From Parvibaculum sp. (GTDB lineage: Bacteria > Pseudomonadota > Alphaproteobacteria > Parvibaculales > Parvibaculaceae): a stretch of 64,000 nt of DNA. The stretch covers positions 1-64,000 of the forward strand of contig NZ_JAUYUS010000023.1 in NCBI RefSeq assembly GCF_030694575.1, written 5' to 3'. The translations under genes and the position numbers were made by a program. Under the pieces are notes generated by a model. It was not told the DNA's origin and ran no database searches. It saw only the letters and a program-made list of their open reading frames with translations. Positions 27,292 through 36,965 of this stretch are shown here, one piece after another (the first letter of the stretch is position 1; each line of letters begins with the position of its first letter).

Positions 27292-28755
27292 ATGAGCTTG
27301 GCGGAGCAAACGACCCACGAAACGGATTCGGCGACTATTTCGGCCTCCATCCGCGCGATCCTCGACAAACAGAAGGCGGCTCATATCAATGAAGGCCCGG
27401 CAAGCGCTGAGCGCCGCATCGACTGGATCGATCGTGCAATCGCGCTCGTCGTGGACAACCAGAAGGAAATCGTGGAGGCGCTCGCCTCCGATTTCGGCCA
27501 CCGTAGTCATGAACAGACGCTGCTGACCGATGTGATGGGCTCCATCGGGCCGCTGAAGCATGCGAAGAAGCACTTGCGCCAGTGGATGAAGCCCGAGAAG
27601 CGGAAGGTACAGTTTCCGCTCGGCTTGCTCGGCGCGAAGGCGCGGGTCGAATATCAGCCGCTCGGCACGGTCGGGATCATCAGCCCCTGGAACTTCCCGG
27701 TGAACTTGACCTGGACGCCGCTCGCCGGTGTTTTCGCGGCCGGCAATCGCGCCATGATCAAACCGTCGGAATTCACGCCGGCCACCTCCGAGCTCATGGC
27801 GCGCATGCTGCGCGAAGCCTACGACGAAACAGAGGTTGCCGTCGTCACGGGCGGCCCTGCTGTCGGCGAGGCGTTCAGCCGGCAGCCTTTCGACCACCTC
27901 CTTTTCACCGGCGCCACCTCGATTGCCTATCATGTCATGCGCGCGGCGGCGGAAAATCTGGTGCCGCTCACGCTGGAGCTGGGCGGCAAGTCCCCCGTAA
28001 TCGTCTCGAAGTCGGCGAAGATGGACGATGCTGCGGCCCGCATCATGAACGGCAAGACGCTCAATGCCGGTCAGATTTGCCTCGCACCGGACTACGTCTT
28101 CATCCCGGAAGGCAAGGTCGAGGAGTTCGTCTCGGAGGCAACGAAGTCGGTCACAAAGATGTTGCCGACCATGAAGGACAATCCCGACTACACTTCGATC
28201 ATCAACCAGCGCCACTATGACCGCCTTAACGGCCTCGTCGAGGACGCGAGGAGCAAGGGCGCGCGGATCGTCGAGATCAATCCGGCCAATGAGGATTTCA
28301 GTCAGCAGCAGGCCCACAAAATCCCGCCGACGCTCGTCCTGAACCCCACGGACGACATGAAGATCATGCAGGACGAGATTTTCGGTCCGCTCTTGCCGGT
28401 GAAGACCTACAGGGAAATCGGCGATGTACTCGGCTACGTCAACGCCCATGCGCGTCCGCTCGGCCTCTATTATTTCGGTGCCGACGAGAAGGAAGAACGC
28501 ACCGTTCTTGACCGGACGACGTCGGGCGGCGTGACCGTAAACGATGTCATCATGCATGTCTCGATGGAGGACCTGCCATTCGGCGGCGTCGGTCCCTCCG
28601 GCATGGGTGCCTATCACGGTCTCGATGGCTTCAGGACTTTCAGCCACGCGAAGGCGATCTACACGCAGTCGAAGGCGAAAATGGTTGCGGAGATGTTCCG
28701 TCCGCCCTACGGCGCCAAGACCCGCAAGATGCTCGCATCGCAGATCAAGAAGTAG
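27292..28755 (+). CDS. Coniferyl aldehyde dehydrogenase-type ALDH
   Basis: NAD(P)-dependent aldehyde dehydrogenase of 487 residues. The catalytic Cys lies in NAGQICLAPDYV and the general base Glu in LTLELGGKSP; the cofactor strand is GTVGIISPWNFPVNLTWTPL. The C-terminus (DLPFGGVGPSGMGAYHG ... FSHAKAIY) matches the coniferyl aldehyde dehydrogenase group, which also includes broad long-chain aldehyde oxidisers. ATG 27292 has AGGAGGA upstream. Aromatic or fatty aldehyde oxidation are both plausible. Confidence 0.88.
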   Translation: MSLAEQTTHETDSATISASIRAILDKQKAAHINEGPASAERRIDWIDRAIALVVDNQKEIVEALASDFGHRSHEQTLLTDVMGSIGPLKHAKKHLRQWMKPEKRKVQFPLGLLGAKARVEYQPLGTVGIISPWNFPVNLTWTPLAGVFAAGNRAMIKPSEFTPATSELMARMLREAYDETEVAVVTGGPAVGEAFSRQPFDHLLFTGATSIAYHVMRAAAENLVPLTLELGGKSPVIVSKSAKMDDAAARIMNGKTLNAGQICLAPDYVFIPEGKVEEFVSEATKSVTKMLPTMKDNPDYTSIINQRHYDRLNGLVEDARSKGARIVEINPANEDFSQQQAHKIPPTLVLNPTDDMKIMQDEIFGPLLPVKTYREIGDVLGYVNAHARPLGLYYFGADEKEERTVLDRTTSGGVTVNDVIMHVSMEDLPFGGVGPSGMGAYHGLDGFRTFSHAKAIYTQSKAKMVAEMFRPPYGAKTRKMLASQIKK

Positions 28756-28774
28756 ATCACGCAACGGCAACAGC

Positions 28775-28803
28775 AAAAAGGCGGCTCAGTGAGCCGCCTT
28801 TTT
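28775..28803. terminator. Bidirectional rho-independent terminator
   Basis: A stem GGCGGCTCA (28780-28788) / TGAGCCGCC (28790-28798) is flanked by AAAAA on the left and TTTTT on the right, so it can end both the aldehyde dehydrogenase and the convergent helicase transcripts. Confidence 0.9.
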
Positions 28804-28825
28804 ATTGAGAGACGATGGTGTTGGA

Positions 28826-30325
28826 TCAGGCGTCTTCCGCCTCGGCTTCCAGTTCCTCGTCGATATCCTTGGTTTTCTTGGGCAGCTTCACGGCGCGCAA
28901 AATGAATGCCGGCACGTGATCGCCAAGCCCGACAACCGGTCGGTCGTCGTCCCGCTCGCGTCCCCGTCCGCCGCGTTCCCGCCGCGCGGGGCGTTCTTCG
29001 GCTTTGACCGGCTCGGGCTGCGTGTGTTCTTCGCTGCGTTCGGCAGCGGCATCGCTATCGGCTGCCTCTGCCTTCGGTGTCTCGGCCGCTTCGGTCTTGT
29101 CCTTGCGGCCGCGTCCGCCTCGGCGTCCACGACTCCGCTTCTCTTCCTTCGGCTCCTCGTCGCACGTCTCGGCGCTCGCTTCGGGAGCTGCTTCCTGCGG
29201 TACGGCGAGGGCTTCCTCTTTCGCCGCGGGGATCGGGTTGCCGATCAGCTTTTCGATAGCGGCGAGGTACTTGCCGTCCTCGCGTGTCGCGAGTGTCACG
29301 GCCGTACCGCTCTTGCCCGCGCGGCCGGTGCGGCCGATGCGGTGCACGTAGTCTTCCGCATGGCTCGGCACGTCGTAGTTGAACACATGGCTGACATCGG
29401 GAATGTCGAGCCCGCGCGCGGCGACGTCGCTCGCCACCAGAAGCCGGATCGTACCCTTGCGGAAGCCGTCCAGCGTCTTGGTGCGCGTCGACTGGTCGAG
29501 GTCGCCATGGATGGCGCCCGCCGACAACCCGCTCTTCGATAGCGCCCGCTCCAGCACCGAAACGTCGCGCTTGCGGTTGCAGAAGATGATCGCGTTCTTG
29601 ACGTTGTCTTCTTCGATCATCCGCTGCAGAACGTCGCGCTTGCCGTCCCGCGTCGTCTTGACGAGAACCTGCGTGATCGTCGCGCCGGTGGAAGACGGGC
29701 GCGCCACTTCGATCCGCTCCGGATTATGCAGGAAGGTATCGGTCAGCCGCTGGATTTCGGGCGGCATTGTCGCCGAGAAGAACAGCGTCTGCCGCGTAAA
29801 GGGCAGCTTCTTGCAGATTTCCTCGATATCGGGAATGAAGCCCATGTCGAGCATGCGGTCGGCTTCGTCGATCACAAAAATTTGCACGCCCGTCAGCAGC
29901 ACCTTGCCTCGGCCACAATGGTCGAGGAGGCGGCCGGGCGTTGCGATCAGCACGTCGACGCCGCGATCGAGTTTCTTTTCCTGGTCGCCGAACGAAACGC
30001 CGCCGATGAGCAAAGCCATCGAAAGCTTGTTGTATTTGCCGTAGGTCTCGAAATTCTCGGCGACCTGTGCGGCCAGTTCGCGGGTCGGCTCGAGGATCAG
30101 CGAGCGCGGCATGCGTGCCTTGGCACGGCCTCGCGACAGCTTGTCGATCATCGGCAGCGTGAAGGAGGCAGTCTTGCCTGTGCCCGTCTGGGCGATGCCG
30201 AGCACGTCGCGCCCGGCCAGAACATGGGGAATGGCCTGAGCCTGGATAGGCGTCGGCACTGTATAACCGGTTTCAGCTACAGCTTTCAGTACCTCTGGCG
30301 CGAGGCCGAGTTCGTCAAATGTCAT
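28826..30325 (-). CDS. DEAD-box RNA helicase (RhlE/CsdA-like)
   Basis: ATP-dependent RNA helicase, 499 residues. Motifs in order: Q motif (GYTVPTPIQAQAIP), AQTGTGKT (I), PTRELAAQ (Ia), DEADRMLDMGF (II), SATMP (III), ARGLDIPDVSHV (V), HRIGRTGRAG (VI). After about residue 375 comes a long, charged, Arg/Gly/Glu-rich tail (RSRGRRGGRGRKD), a usual RNA-binding extension. Such proteins assist ribosome assembly and cold adaptation. Its promoter lies about 150 bp upstream, leaving a long 5' leader. Confidence 0.93.
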   Translation of the reverse strand: MTFDELGLAPEVLKAVAETGYTVPTPIQAQAIPHVLAGRDVLGIAQTGTGKTASFTLPMIDKLSRGRAKARMPRSLILEPTRELAAQVAENFETYGKYNKLSMALLIGGVSFGDQEKKLDRGVDVLIATPGRLLDHCGRGKVLLTGVQIFVIDEADRMLDMGFIPDIEEICKKLPFTRQTLFFSATMPPEIQRLTDTFLHNPERIEVARPSSTGATITQVLVKTTRDGKRDVLQRMIEEDNVKNAIIFCNRKRDVSVLERALSKSGLSAGAIHGDLDQSTRTKTLDGFRKGTIRLLVASDVAARGLDIPDVSHVFNYDVPSHAEDYVHRIGRTGRAGKSGTAVTLATREDGKYLAAIEKLIGNPIPAAKEEALAVPQEAAPEASAETCDEEPKEEKRSRGRRGGRGRKDKTEAAETPKAEAADSDAAAERSEEHTQPEPVKAEERPARRERGGRGRERDDDRPVVGLGDHVPAFILRAVKLPKKTKDIDEELEAEAEDA

Positions 30326-30471
30326 TCAGGAAGCCCTATACACCGTTGATGTGCTGCCCGTGGTGGCCCACTTTCAGGGCCCGTGGACGGAACCTCCGCG
30401 AACGGATCGGGGAGGGTGAGCAGCTCGTAGCGCGTTGTTAAGCGGTCGCGCAGACCCGCAAGTATGCGCGG

Positions 30472-30499
30472 AACATAGGGATTATCGACAAATTGTCAA
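30472..30499 (-). promoter_or_regulatory. Sigma-70-type promoter for the RNA helicase
   Basis: On the minus strand TTGACA (30499-30494), a 16-bp spacer and TATGTT (30477-30472) form a near-consensus promoter. Transcription would start near 30465, giving a leader of about 140 nt before the ATG at 30325. Long leaders are typical of cold-regulated RNA helicase genes; regulation here is inferred. Confidence 0.65.
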
Positions 30500-30593
30500 C
30501 CTGACCGGCAGTCAACCGCCGGTCGGGCGGCTTATTCGACGCCGGTAGATGCGAGAATATCTGCAATTGTGACGTGGATGCCGCGCTTGCTTG

Positions 30594-32633
30594 TCAGATA
30601 TCGAGATCGTGGGCGAATGCCGCCCGCTCCTGGATGAACTGGAACCGCAGCTCCGGTTTGTTCCCCATCAGCCGTTCGATGGCGCTGCTCGTCTCCTTCG
30701 CATCCGCCTCCGGCACGACGACCCGCATCAGCGTCCGTTTTCCCCGTGCCATTGTCGTCTCCTTGAGTTGCGCCGGCATCATTTCGCCGAGCCCCTTGAA
30801 GCGGCTGATCTCAACCTTGCCTCGCGTCGCGAATTCCTTTTTGAGCAATTCGTCCTTGTGGGCGTCGTCGCGTGCGTAAAGCGTCTTCCCGCCTTGCGTC
30901 AGCTTGTAGAGGGGGGGCACCGCCATATAGAGATGCCCCTGCCGGATGAGTTCCGGAAGCTCCCGATAGAAGAACGTAATGAGGAGCGACGCGATATGCG
31001 CGCCGTCCACGTCGGCGTCGGTCATGATGATGACCTTGTCGTAGCGGAGATCGGCCTGCCGGTAATGCGATCCGGTGCGGACGCCGAGCGCCTGGATGAG
31101 ATCGGAAATCTGCTGGCTCTGTGCCAGTTTCGCGCCGCTGGCGCTTGCGACATTCAGTATCTTGCCGCGCAGAGGCAATATGGCCTGGCTCGCGCGGTCG
31201 CGTGCCTGCTTCGCGGAGCCGCCGGCACTGTCGCCTTCGACGAGAAAGATTTCCGAGCCGTCCGCCGCCGACTGGCTGCAATCGGCGAGCTTGCCGGGCA
31301 GGCGCAGTTTCCGCGTCGCGCTCTTGCGCGCCACATCCTTCTCCTGCCGCCGCCGAAGCCTGTCGTCGGCGCGGTCGATCACCCAGTCGAGCAGCTTGTT
31401 TGCCTGTTGAGGCGCCGCCGTCAGCCAATGGTCGAAATGGTCGCCGATGGCGCGCTCGACGAGACGCTGCGCTTCCGCGCTCGCCAGCTTCTCCTTTGTC
31501 TGTCCCTGGAATTCCGGCTCGCGAATGAACACGGAAAGCATCGCGCCAGCCGTGCCGAGAACGTCCTCGGCCTGTATCTGCCCCGCCTTCTTGTTGCCCA
31601 CCATGTCGGCATAGGCCTTCAGCCCCTTGGTTAGCGCCGCGCGCAGCCCCGCCTCATGTGTGCCGCCTTCCGCCGTCGGCACGGTGTTGCAATAGGAGTT
31701 GAGAAACCCGTCGCCGCCGCCGAACCACGCGATCGCCCATTCCACTGAGCCGTGGCTTCCCGCCCGCGAGACCTTTCCGGTAAAGGGCTCCGCCGTCACC
31801 GTGTCGTAGCCGTTGATCGATGCCTTGAGGTAGTCGACGAGACCGCCCGGAAAATGCAGTACGTCGTTCGCTGGCGTGTCGTCCTTCTCGCCGATGAGTT
31901 CCGGCGCACAGTTCCACCGGATTTCGACACCGCCAAAAAGATAGGCCTTCGAGCGCGCCATCTTGTAGAGGCGCTTCGGAATAAAATGTGCGCCTTTACC
32001 GAAGATATCGGGATCCGGATGGAACGTAATACGCGTGCCTCGCCGGTTCTGCACGCGACCCTTGTCCGTGAGCTTCGATGTCGGCGTGCCGCGCACGTAG
32101 CTCTGCGTGTAAAGGGTCTGGTCGCGCGCGACCTCGACCTCGAAACGGTCTGACAGCGCGTTCACCACCGAGACACCCACGCCGTGCAGGCCGCCCGATG
32201 TCTCATAGGCCTTGCCGCCGAACTTGCCGCCGGAATGGAGCGTCGTGAGAATGACTTCCAGCGCCGACTTGTTCTTGAACTTCGGATGCGGGTCCACGGG
32301 GATACCGCGGCCATTGTCGGCGACGGTGAGGCTTCCGTCTTCCGAGACGCTCACGTCGATCCAGTTGGCATGGCCGGCAACGGCCTCGTCCATGGAGTTG
32401 TCGAGCACTTCCGCGAAGAGGTGATGCAGCGCCTTCTCGTCGGTGCCGCCGATATACATGCCCGGCCGCCGCCGCACGGGCTCCAGTCCCTCCAGAACCT
32501 CGATATCCTTGGCGGAATAGGTGCCATCGTCCCGTGGCGCCGCTTTCGCGGCTCTCGCGGGTTTCGCCGCTTTGGGGGCGGCGGCAAAGAGATCGGCTGT
32601 ATCGTCGGATTTGCTCGTCTTGCGGGCGGCCAT
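30594..32633 (-). CDS. parE: DNA topoisomerase IV subunit B
   Basis: ParE, the ATPase subunit of topoisomerase IV, decatenates daughter chromosomes. The 679-residue protein has the GHKL ATPase motifs [17 protein letters not shown] and [15 protein letters not shown], the transducer region, and a TOPRIM domain ([31 protein letters not shown]). It lacks the DNA-binding insert of proteobacterial GyrB, supporting ParE. An Ala/Lys-rich 35-residue N-terminus precedes the ATPase. parC is not in the window. Confidence 0.95.
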   Translation of the reverse strand: MAARKTSKSDDTADLFAAAPKAAKPARAAKAAPRDDGTYSAKDIEVLEGLEPVRRRPGMYIGGTDEKALHHLFAEVLDNSMDEAVAGHANWIDVSVSEDGSLTVADNGRGIPVDPHPKFKNKSALEVILTTLHSGGKFGGKAYETSGGLHGVGVSVVNALSDRFEVEVARDQTLYTQSYVRGTPTSKLTDKGRVQNRRGTRITFHPDPDIFGKGAHFIPKRLYKMARSKAYLFGGVEIRWNCAPELIGEKDDTPANDVLHFPGGLVDYLKASINGYDTVTAEPFTGKVSRAGSHGSVEWAIAWFGGGDGFLNSYCNTVPTAEGGTHEAGLRAALTKGLKAYADMVGNKKAGQIQAEDVLGTAGAMLSVFIREPEFQGQTKEKLASAEAQRLVERAIGDHFDHWLTAAPQQANKLLDWVIDRADDRLRRRQEKDVARKSATRKLRLPGKLADCSQSAADGSEIFLVEGDSAGGSAKQARDRASQAILPLRGKILNVASASGAKLAQSQQISDLIQALGVRTGSHYRQADLRYDKVIIMTDADVDGAHIASLLITFFYRELPELIRQGHLYMAVPPLYKLTQGGKTLYARDDAHKDELLKKEFATRGKVEISRFKGLGEMMPAQLKETTMARGKRTLMRVVVPEADAKETSSAIERLMGNKPELRFQFIQERAAFAHDLDI

Positions 32634-32734
32634 GAACTCGAAACTTTATGTGGAGAATCAATCGCGATTGTAAGGCGCGGTGAAGGCTGCGCCAATCTTG
32701 CGACTTTTGCCATTCCGGCCGGCGTGAGGCCAGC

Positions 32735-33334
32735 TTAATCGGCTTCCACGATCTCGTAGTCGATCGGCTTGAAGGCATAATTGTTCGACTGTTCCGCCGA
32801 ACAGGCCGTGAGGCCGATGATAAGGTCCATTTTCGCCTCGATCACAAGATAGTCGCCCGCGCGGCTCAACGGCGGCTCGACCCTCAGCACGCCGGTCTCG
32901 GCGTCGATCGGCACATTCATGAAGACATTGAAGGCCGTCGGTATCCGGTCCGGGCCGATCCCGTAGGGAGCGAGTGCTTCGGCGAGATTGCCGAAGCAGC
33001 CGCGATGAGGATGCTCATGGCCGTAGATGATGCGGAACGTGTCGGCGGAGCAGGGCGTCAGCAGGAAGTCGTGACGGCCCACCTTGTCCTCCACGATTTC
33101 GAACATGATGCGGCTGCGGTTGGAATAGACGGGGTCGCCGGCCGTGAGATAAATCCTGCTCAGGTAATCGAGCGTCCGCCCGTTCGACAGCACTTCGTCC
33201 GTATCGTCCCGGTTGAACGCGACCAGGTCGGCGACCTGTTCCCCCTCCGGATCTGTTATCTTGAGACGCGCCCCTTTTGGCAGCACGAATGCCACGCCCG
33301 AGCGTGGCGGAATGCGCTTGATCTTTCCGGTCAT
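32735..33334 (-). CDS. DUF1989 (urea carboxylase-associated family) protein
   Basis: A 199-residue DUF1989 protein: an N-terminal IPPRSGVAFVLPKGARLKI, VADLVAFNRDD, then YGHEHPHRGCFGNLAEALAPYGI with likely metal ligands His and Cys, and a late TAFNVFMNVPID. Some DUF1989 proteins are the carboxyguanidine deiminase subunits of the guanidine-degradation pathway; others sit beside urea carboxylase. No carboxylase is nearby. The start ATG overlaps the stop of the upstream YqcI/YcgG gene as ATGA, so the two are coupled. A guanidino-related substrate is an inference. Confidence 0.82.
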   Translation of the reverse strand: MTGKIKRIPPRSGVAFVLPKGARLKITDPEGEQVADLVAFNRDDTDEVLSNGRTLDYLSRIYLTAGDPVYSNRSRIMFEIVEDKVGRHDFLLTPCSADTFRIIYGHEHPHRGCFGNLAEALAPYGIGPDRIPTAFNVFMNVPIDAETGVLRVEPPLSRAGDYLVIEAKMDLIIGLTACSAEQSNNYAFKPIDYEIVEAD

Positions 33335-33990
33335 GCGCGAACGAAGGGGCAGCGCCAGTCGTCATCGACCGCCCGCCCGCTATATTGTCGCGCCTCGCTG
33401 ACGGTGCCGTGCTCGGCGATCATCGGGTTCGGTGTCCCATCCAGTTTCACATCGCGGTCAATGATGGTTTCCTTGATCCGCCCATATTGTCCTCTTGCCC
33501 TCAAATCCTGAAATTGTTCGTGCAGGTTGAACACGATGGCCGGGTGGGGGAGTCGCCGCGCCGTTCGGCTCGAACCGGGGTGAAGGCCGACGATGAAGAA
33601 CGCATGCCCACCCAGGCTGAAGCCGAAATTGGGAGATTCCGGATCGGCGCTCACCTCGCTGCTCCACGCGAATGTTTCGGCATCGAGTCGGTGCAGCGCA
33701 TTCAGCCGTGCCCAGAGATGTGCCTCGAATGTCGCTTCGTCGAGATCGCGCGGTCCCTGAAAGAGCGCGGCAAAGCTCGTGAACATTTTGGGCTCCGCTT
33801 CATGGTCGCGCAGGAACCCGTGAACGGCATTGAGAATTTTCCGGTCGCCGCCGGCGCACCGGATGTCCGCCGCCGTGACCAGCGTCAACTGATCGCGCGA
33901 CAACGTCGATTTCGCGCCCACGCACGGGAAATCGGTCTGTCTGATAAAGTCGCGAAACTCCTCGCACAGGCTTTCATCGCCCTGCGTCAT
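33331..33990 (-). CDS. YqcI/YcgG family protein (GntA-like heme N-oxygenase family)
   Basis: A 219-residue YqcI/YcgG protein. Family hallmarks are FPCVGAKS at residues 21-28, GGHAFFIVGLHPGSSR at 127-142 and the C-terminal YSGRAV..DDWRCPF. Characterised relatives such as GntA (guanitoxin pathway) and AglA (argolaphos pathway) are heme-dependent enzymes that hydroxylate guanidino nitrogens; most members are uncharacterised. ATG 33990 is used, although the frame is open far upstream antisense to the OYE gene, without similarity. First gene of a two-gene unit with DUF1989. Confidence 0.8.
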   Translation of the reverse strand: MTQGDESLCEEFRDFIRQTDFPCVGAKSTLSRDQLTLVTAADIRCAGGDRKILNAVHGFLRDHEAEPKMFTSFAALFQGPRDLDEATFEAHLWARLNALHRLDAETFAWSSEVSADPESPNFGFSLGGHAFFIVGLHPGSSRTARRLPHPAIVFNLHEQFQDLRARGQYGRIKETIIDRDVKLDGTPNPMIAEHGTVSEARQYSGRAVDDDWRCPFVRA

Positions 33991-34122
33991 GGCATCACCG
34001 CATATTGCTGAACCGGGATTTCTCTCGTGGCCATATAACGGACGCCTCCTCGAAGGGTTCCGTTGGCGCGGAAGGCGGCTTGTGTCAAAGTCGCAAAAAC
34101 CGCACTGCCTTATGGGAACCCC

Positions 34123-35427
34123 ATGTCCGAAAATGTCGATATTTCCTCGCCGCTGACGCTGCCTTGTGGCGCTACGCTGAAGAACCGCATCGCCAAGGGA
34201 GCAATGACCGAGGGGCTGGGCGATTCGCTGAACCGCGCGACCGAGGGGCATGTCCGCCTCTACCGCCGCTGGGCGGAAGGCGGTGCGGGGATGCTTCTCA
34301 CCGGCAACGTGCAGGTCGACCGGCGCTGCATGGAGCGGCCCGGCAATGTCGCCATCGACGGCCCTCAATCGAATGAGGCCATCGTGGCGCTTCGCAGTTA
34401 CGCGAAAGCGGGAACGGCGAACGACACGCATCTCTGGATGCAGATTTCGCATGCGGGACGCCAGACGCCCGCTTCCGTCAACAAGGAACCGCTTGCCCCC
34501 TCCGCAACGCCGCTCGCGATGCCGGGCGGACAGTTCGGAACGCCGCGCGCGATGACGGGCGCCGAGATCGAGGACGTGATCCGCCGCTTCGCCTTCGCCG
34601 CGACCGTCGCCCGCGACACCGGCTTCACCGGCGTTCAGGTGCATGGCGCGCATGGCTACCTGATTTCCGAATTCCTTTCGCCGGATGTGAATGTCCGCAC
34701 CGATGAATGGGGCGGCAGTCTGGAAAATCGCGCACGGCTTCTGCTGGAGGTTGTGCGTGCGATCCGCCGCGCCGTCGGAGCCGATTTCCCCATCTCCGTG
34801 AAGCTCAATTCCGCCGACTTTCAGCGCGGCGGTTTCAGCCATGAAGACGCAATCACCGTCGCCACATGGCTCAACGCAGAAGGTCTCGATCTTCTCGAGA
34901 TATCCGGCGGCACCTATGAACAGCCCCGCCTCGTCGGTCTCGACGACATGACGCTCCACCCGGAAAAATCCGAGACGCGCAAGGAAAGCACTATCGCGCG
35001 CGAAGCTTACTTCCTCGAATATGCGAAAGACATCCGTGCCGCCGTAACCATGCCGCTGATGGTCACTGGTGGTTTTCGGACACTTGCGGGCATGAACGCG
35101 GCGCTCCAGTCCTGTACCGTCGACATGATCGGTCTCGCGCGTCCTCTCTGCGTCGATCCCGCCGTCCCCGCGAAACTCCTGGCGGGCACGGTGCGGCAGA
35201 CGGCGATGTATGAGAAGACGCTTCGCATCGGGCCCGGCATTCTCGGTCCCCACAGCCGTTTCAATCTCGTCAAGGCGATGAATGGCTGGGGGCAGCAAGG
35301 CTGGTTCTGCCTGCAGCTTCTGCGCATGGGTGAGGGCAAGGACCCAGACCCAAAGATGGGCGTCTTCTCCGCCTTCAGAAACTACGCGAAGAACGAGGCG
35401 AAGACCGCCGCCGCGCTTCAGCGCTAG
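34123..35427 (+). CDS. NADH:flavin oxidoreductase (Old Yellow Enzyme family)
   Basis: A 434-residue FMN-dependent OYE-family TIM-barrel reductase. WMQISHAGRQ, VQVHGAHGYLISEFLSPDVN and TDEWGGSLENRARLLLEVV are diagnostic, and LMVTGGFRTLAGMNAAL holds the phosphate-binding loop. No C-terminal Fe-S or FAD module is present, so it is a simple OYE-type ene-reductase. It is divergent from the YqcI/YcgG gene and followed 17 bp later by a DASS transporter, suggesting one transcript. Substrate unknown. Confidence 0.9.
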   Translation: MSENVDISSPLTLPCGATLKNRIAKGAMTEGLGDSLNRATEGHVRLYRRWAEGGAGMLLTGNVQVDRRCMERPGNVAIDGPQSNEAIVALRSYAKAGTANDTHLWMQISHAGRQTPASVNKEPLAPSATPLAMPGGQFGTPRAMTGAEIEDVIRRFAFAATVARDTGFTGVQVHGAHGYLISEFLSPDVNVRTDEWGGSLENRARLLLEVVRAIRRAVGADFPISVKLNSADFQRGGFSHEDAITVATWLNAEGLDLLEISGGTYEQPRLVGLDDMTLHPEKSETRKESTIAREAYFLEYAKDIRAAVTMPLMVTGGFRTLAGMNAALQSCTVDMIGLARPLCVDPAVPAKLLAGTVRQTAMYEKTLRIGPGILGPHSRFNLVKAMNGWGQQGWFCLQLLRMGEGKDPDPKMGVFSAFRNYAKNEAKTAAALQR

Positions 35428-35444
35428 AGGGGCGGACTGAACCG

Positions 35445-36965
35445 ATGGAGAGCGTGGAAGGCCACAAGGTCGGTTTCGGCCGCCGGCAGATCGTTGGATG
35501 GCTGCTCGGCCCGCTGATGCTTTTGCTTACCTTTATCGTGCCCGCGCCGGAGGGTCTGAGCCAGCTTGGCTGGCACACAGCGGGAGTTGCCGCCCTGATG
35601 GCGGTCTGGTGGATCGCGGAGCCCATTCCCATTCCGGCGACCTCGCTCCTGCCGATGATCCTCTTTCCGCTCATCGGCATCGTCGACATTCGCGCCGCCG
35701 CCGCGCCCTACGCCCATCCCATCATTTATCTTTTCTTCGGCGGCTTTCTCCTCGCGCTGGCGATGGAACGCTGGAACCTTCACCGCCGGATAGCGCTCGG
35801 CCTGATCGGCGTCATGGGAACGAAGCCGACGCACATCGTCGCCGGCTTCATGGTTGCTGCCGCCTTTCTGAGCATGTGGGTCAGCAACACCGCGACGACG
35901 CTGATGATGCTGCCAATCGCGCTCTCGGTCATCGCGCTGCTCGAGGCGCAAGCGACCGACGGGAAGGCGAAGGACGCGGCGGCGAAGTTCTCCCTCGTTC
36001 TTCTTCTTGCTGTCGCCTACAGCGCCACGATCGGTGGTCTCGGCACCCTGATCGGCACGCCGCCGAATGCGCTGCTCGCGGCCTTCCTCAGCCAGACTTA
36101 CGGTTTCCAGATCGGTTTCGGCGAATGGATGCTGGTCGGCGTTCCCGTCGTCATCGTCGGTGTGCCGTTGGCATGGTTCCTGATGACGCGCGTCATCTTC
36201 CGTCTCTCGTCCATTGAGATCGAGGGTGCCGCCGGCGTCATTGCCGCCGAGCGCGGCAAGCTTGGCCGCATCACGCGCCAGGAAATTGCCGTTGCCGTCA
36301 TCTTTGCATGCACGGCTCTTGGCTGGATCACGCAGCCGTTGATTGCCAAAGTGCTGCCCTTCGTTTCCGACACCGGCATCGCACTCATGGGCGGCTTCGC
36401 GCTCTTCCTCGTGCCGGTCGATGCGCGTAAGGGCATCTTCCTCATGGACTGGCAGACGGCCAAACGCGCACCCTGGGATGTCTTCCTGCTTTTTGGCGGC
36501 GGCCTCAGCCTCGCGTCAGGCATCGAGGCGCATGGCGTTGCTGCCTGGCTCGGCTCTCTCTTCGACGGCGCGGGCGGCATGCCCACGCTGCTGCTCGTCG
36601 CACTTGTCTGCATGCTGATCCTGATGCTCACCGAACTCACCAGCAACACGGCGACGGCGGCGACGTTCCTGCCCGTCATCGCCGCGGTCGCCATAACCAT
36701 CGGCGAAAATCCGCTGCTGCTTCTCGTTCCGGCTGCAATGGCCGCCAACTGTTCGTTCATGATGCCCGTGGGCACGCCGCCCAACGCCATCGTGTTCGGA
36801 AGCGGCCGCATCACGTTGCCACAAATGGCGCAGGCGGGCTGGTGGCTCAACGTCGCCTTCGTGTTTCTGATCGTCGGAATGGTCTATGTGCTCGGGCCCA
36901 TCGTCTTCGGCATCGAACCGGGGGTATTGCCTGACTGGGCCCGCAACCCGGTTGATGCCTCATAG
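35445..36965 (+). CDS. DASS (SLC13)-family sodium/anion symporter
   Basis: A 506-residue inner-membrane transporter of the divalent anion/sodium symporter family, with about 11-13 membrane helices. The two re-entrant SNT-type motifs are recognisable: SMWVSNTATTLMMLPIAL in the first half and ELTSNTATAATFLPVIAAVA in the second, each followed by an IGTPPNA / VGTPPNAIVFGSG loop. These form the Na+ and substrate sites in family structures. Substrates are usually dicarboxylates or sulfate. It overlaps the convergent ATPase gene by 6 bp. Confidence 0.9.
   Translation: MESVEGHKVGFGRRQIVGWLLGPLMLLLTFIVPAPEGLSQLGWHTAGVAALMAVWWIAEPIPIPATSLLPMILFPLIGIVDIRAAAAPYAHPIIYLFFGGFLLALAMERWNLHRRIALGLIGVMGTKPTHIVAGFMVAAAFLSMWVSNTATTLMMLPIALSVIALLEAQATDGKAKDAAAKFSLVLLLAVAYSATIGGLGTLIGTPPNALLAAFLSQTYGFQIGFGEWMLVGVPVVIVGVPLAWFLMTRVIFRLSSIEIEGAAGVIAAERGKLGRITRQEIAVAVIFACTALGWITQPLIAKVLPFVSDTGIALMGGFALFLVPVDARKGIFLMDWQTAKRAPWDVFLLFGGGLSLASGIEAHGVAAWLGSLFDGAGGMPTLLLVALVCMLILMLTELTSNTATAATFLPVIAAVAITIGENPLLLLVPAAMAANCSFMMPVGTPPNAIVFGSGRITLPQMAQAGWWLNVAFVFLIVGMVYVLGPIVFGIEPGVLPDWARNPVDAS

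Noticed and set aside
33991..35298. Upstream in-frame extension of the YqcI/YcgG gene, antisense to the OYE gene
   Set aside because: The extension lacks family similarity and is a by-product of high-GC codon use on the opposite strand; the family begins at about ATG 33990.
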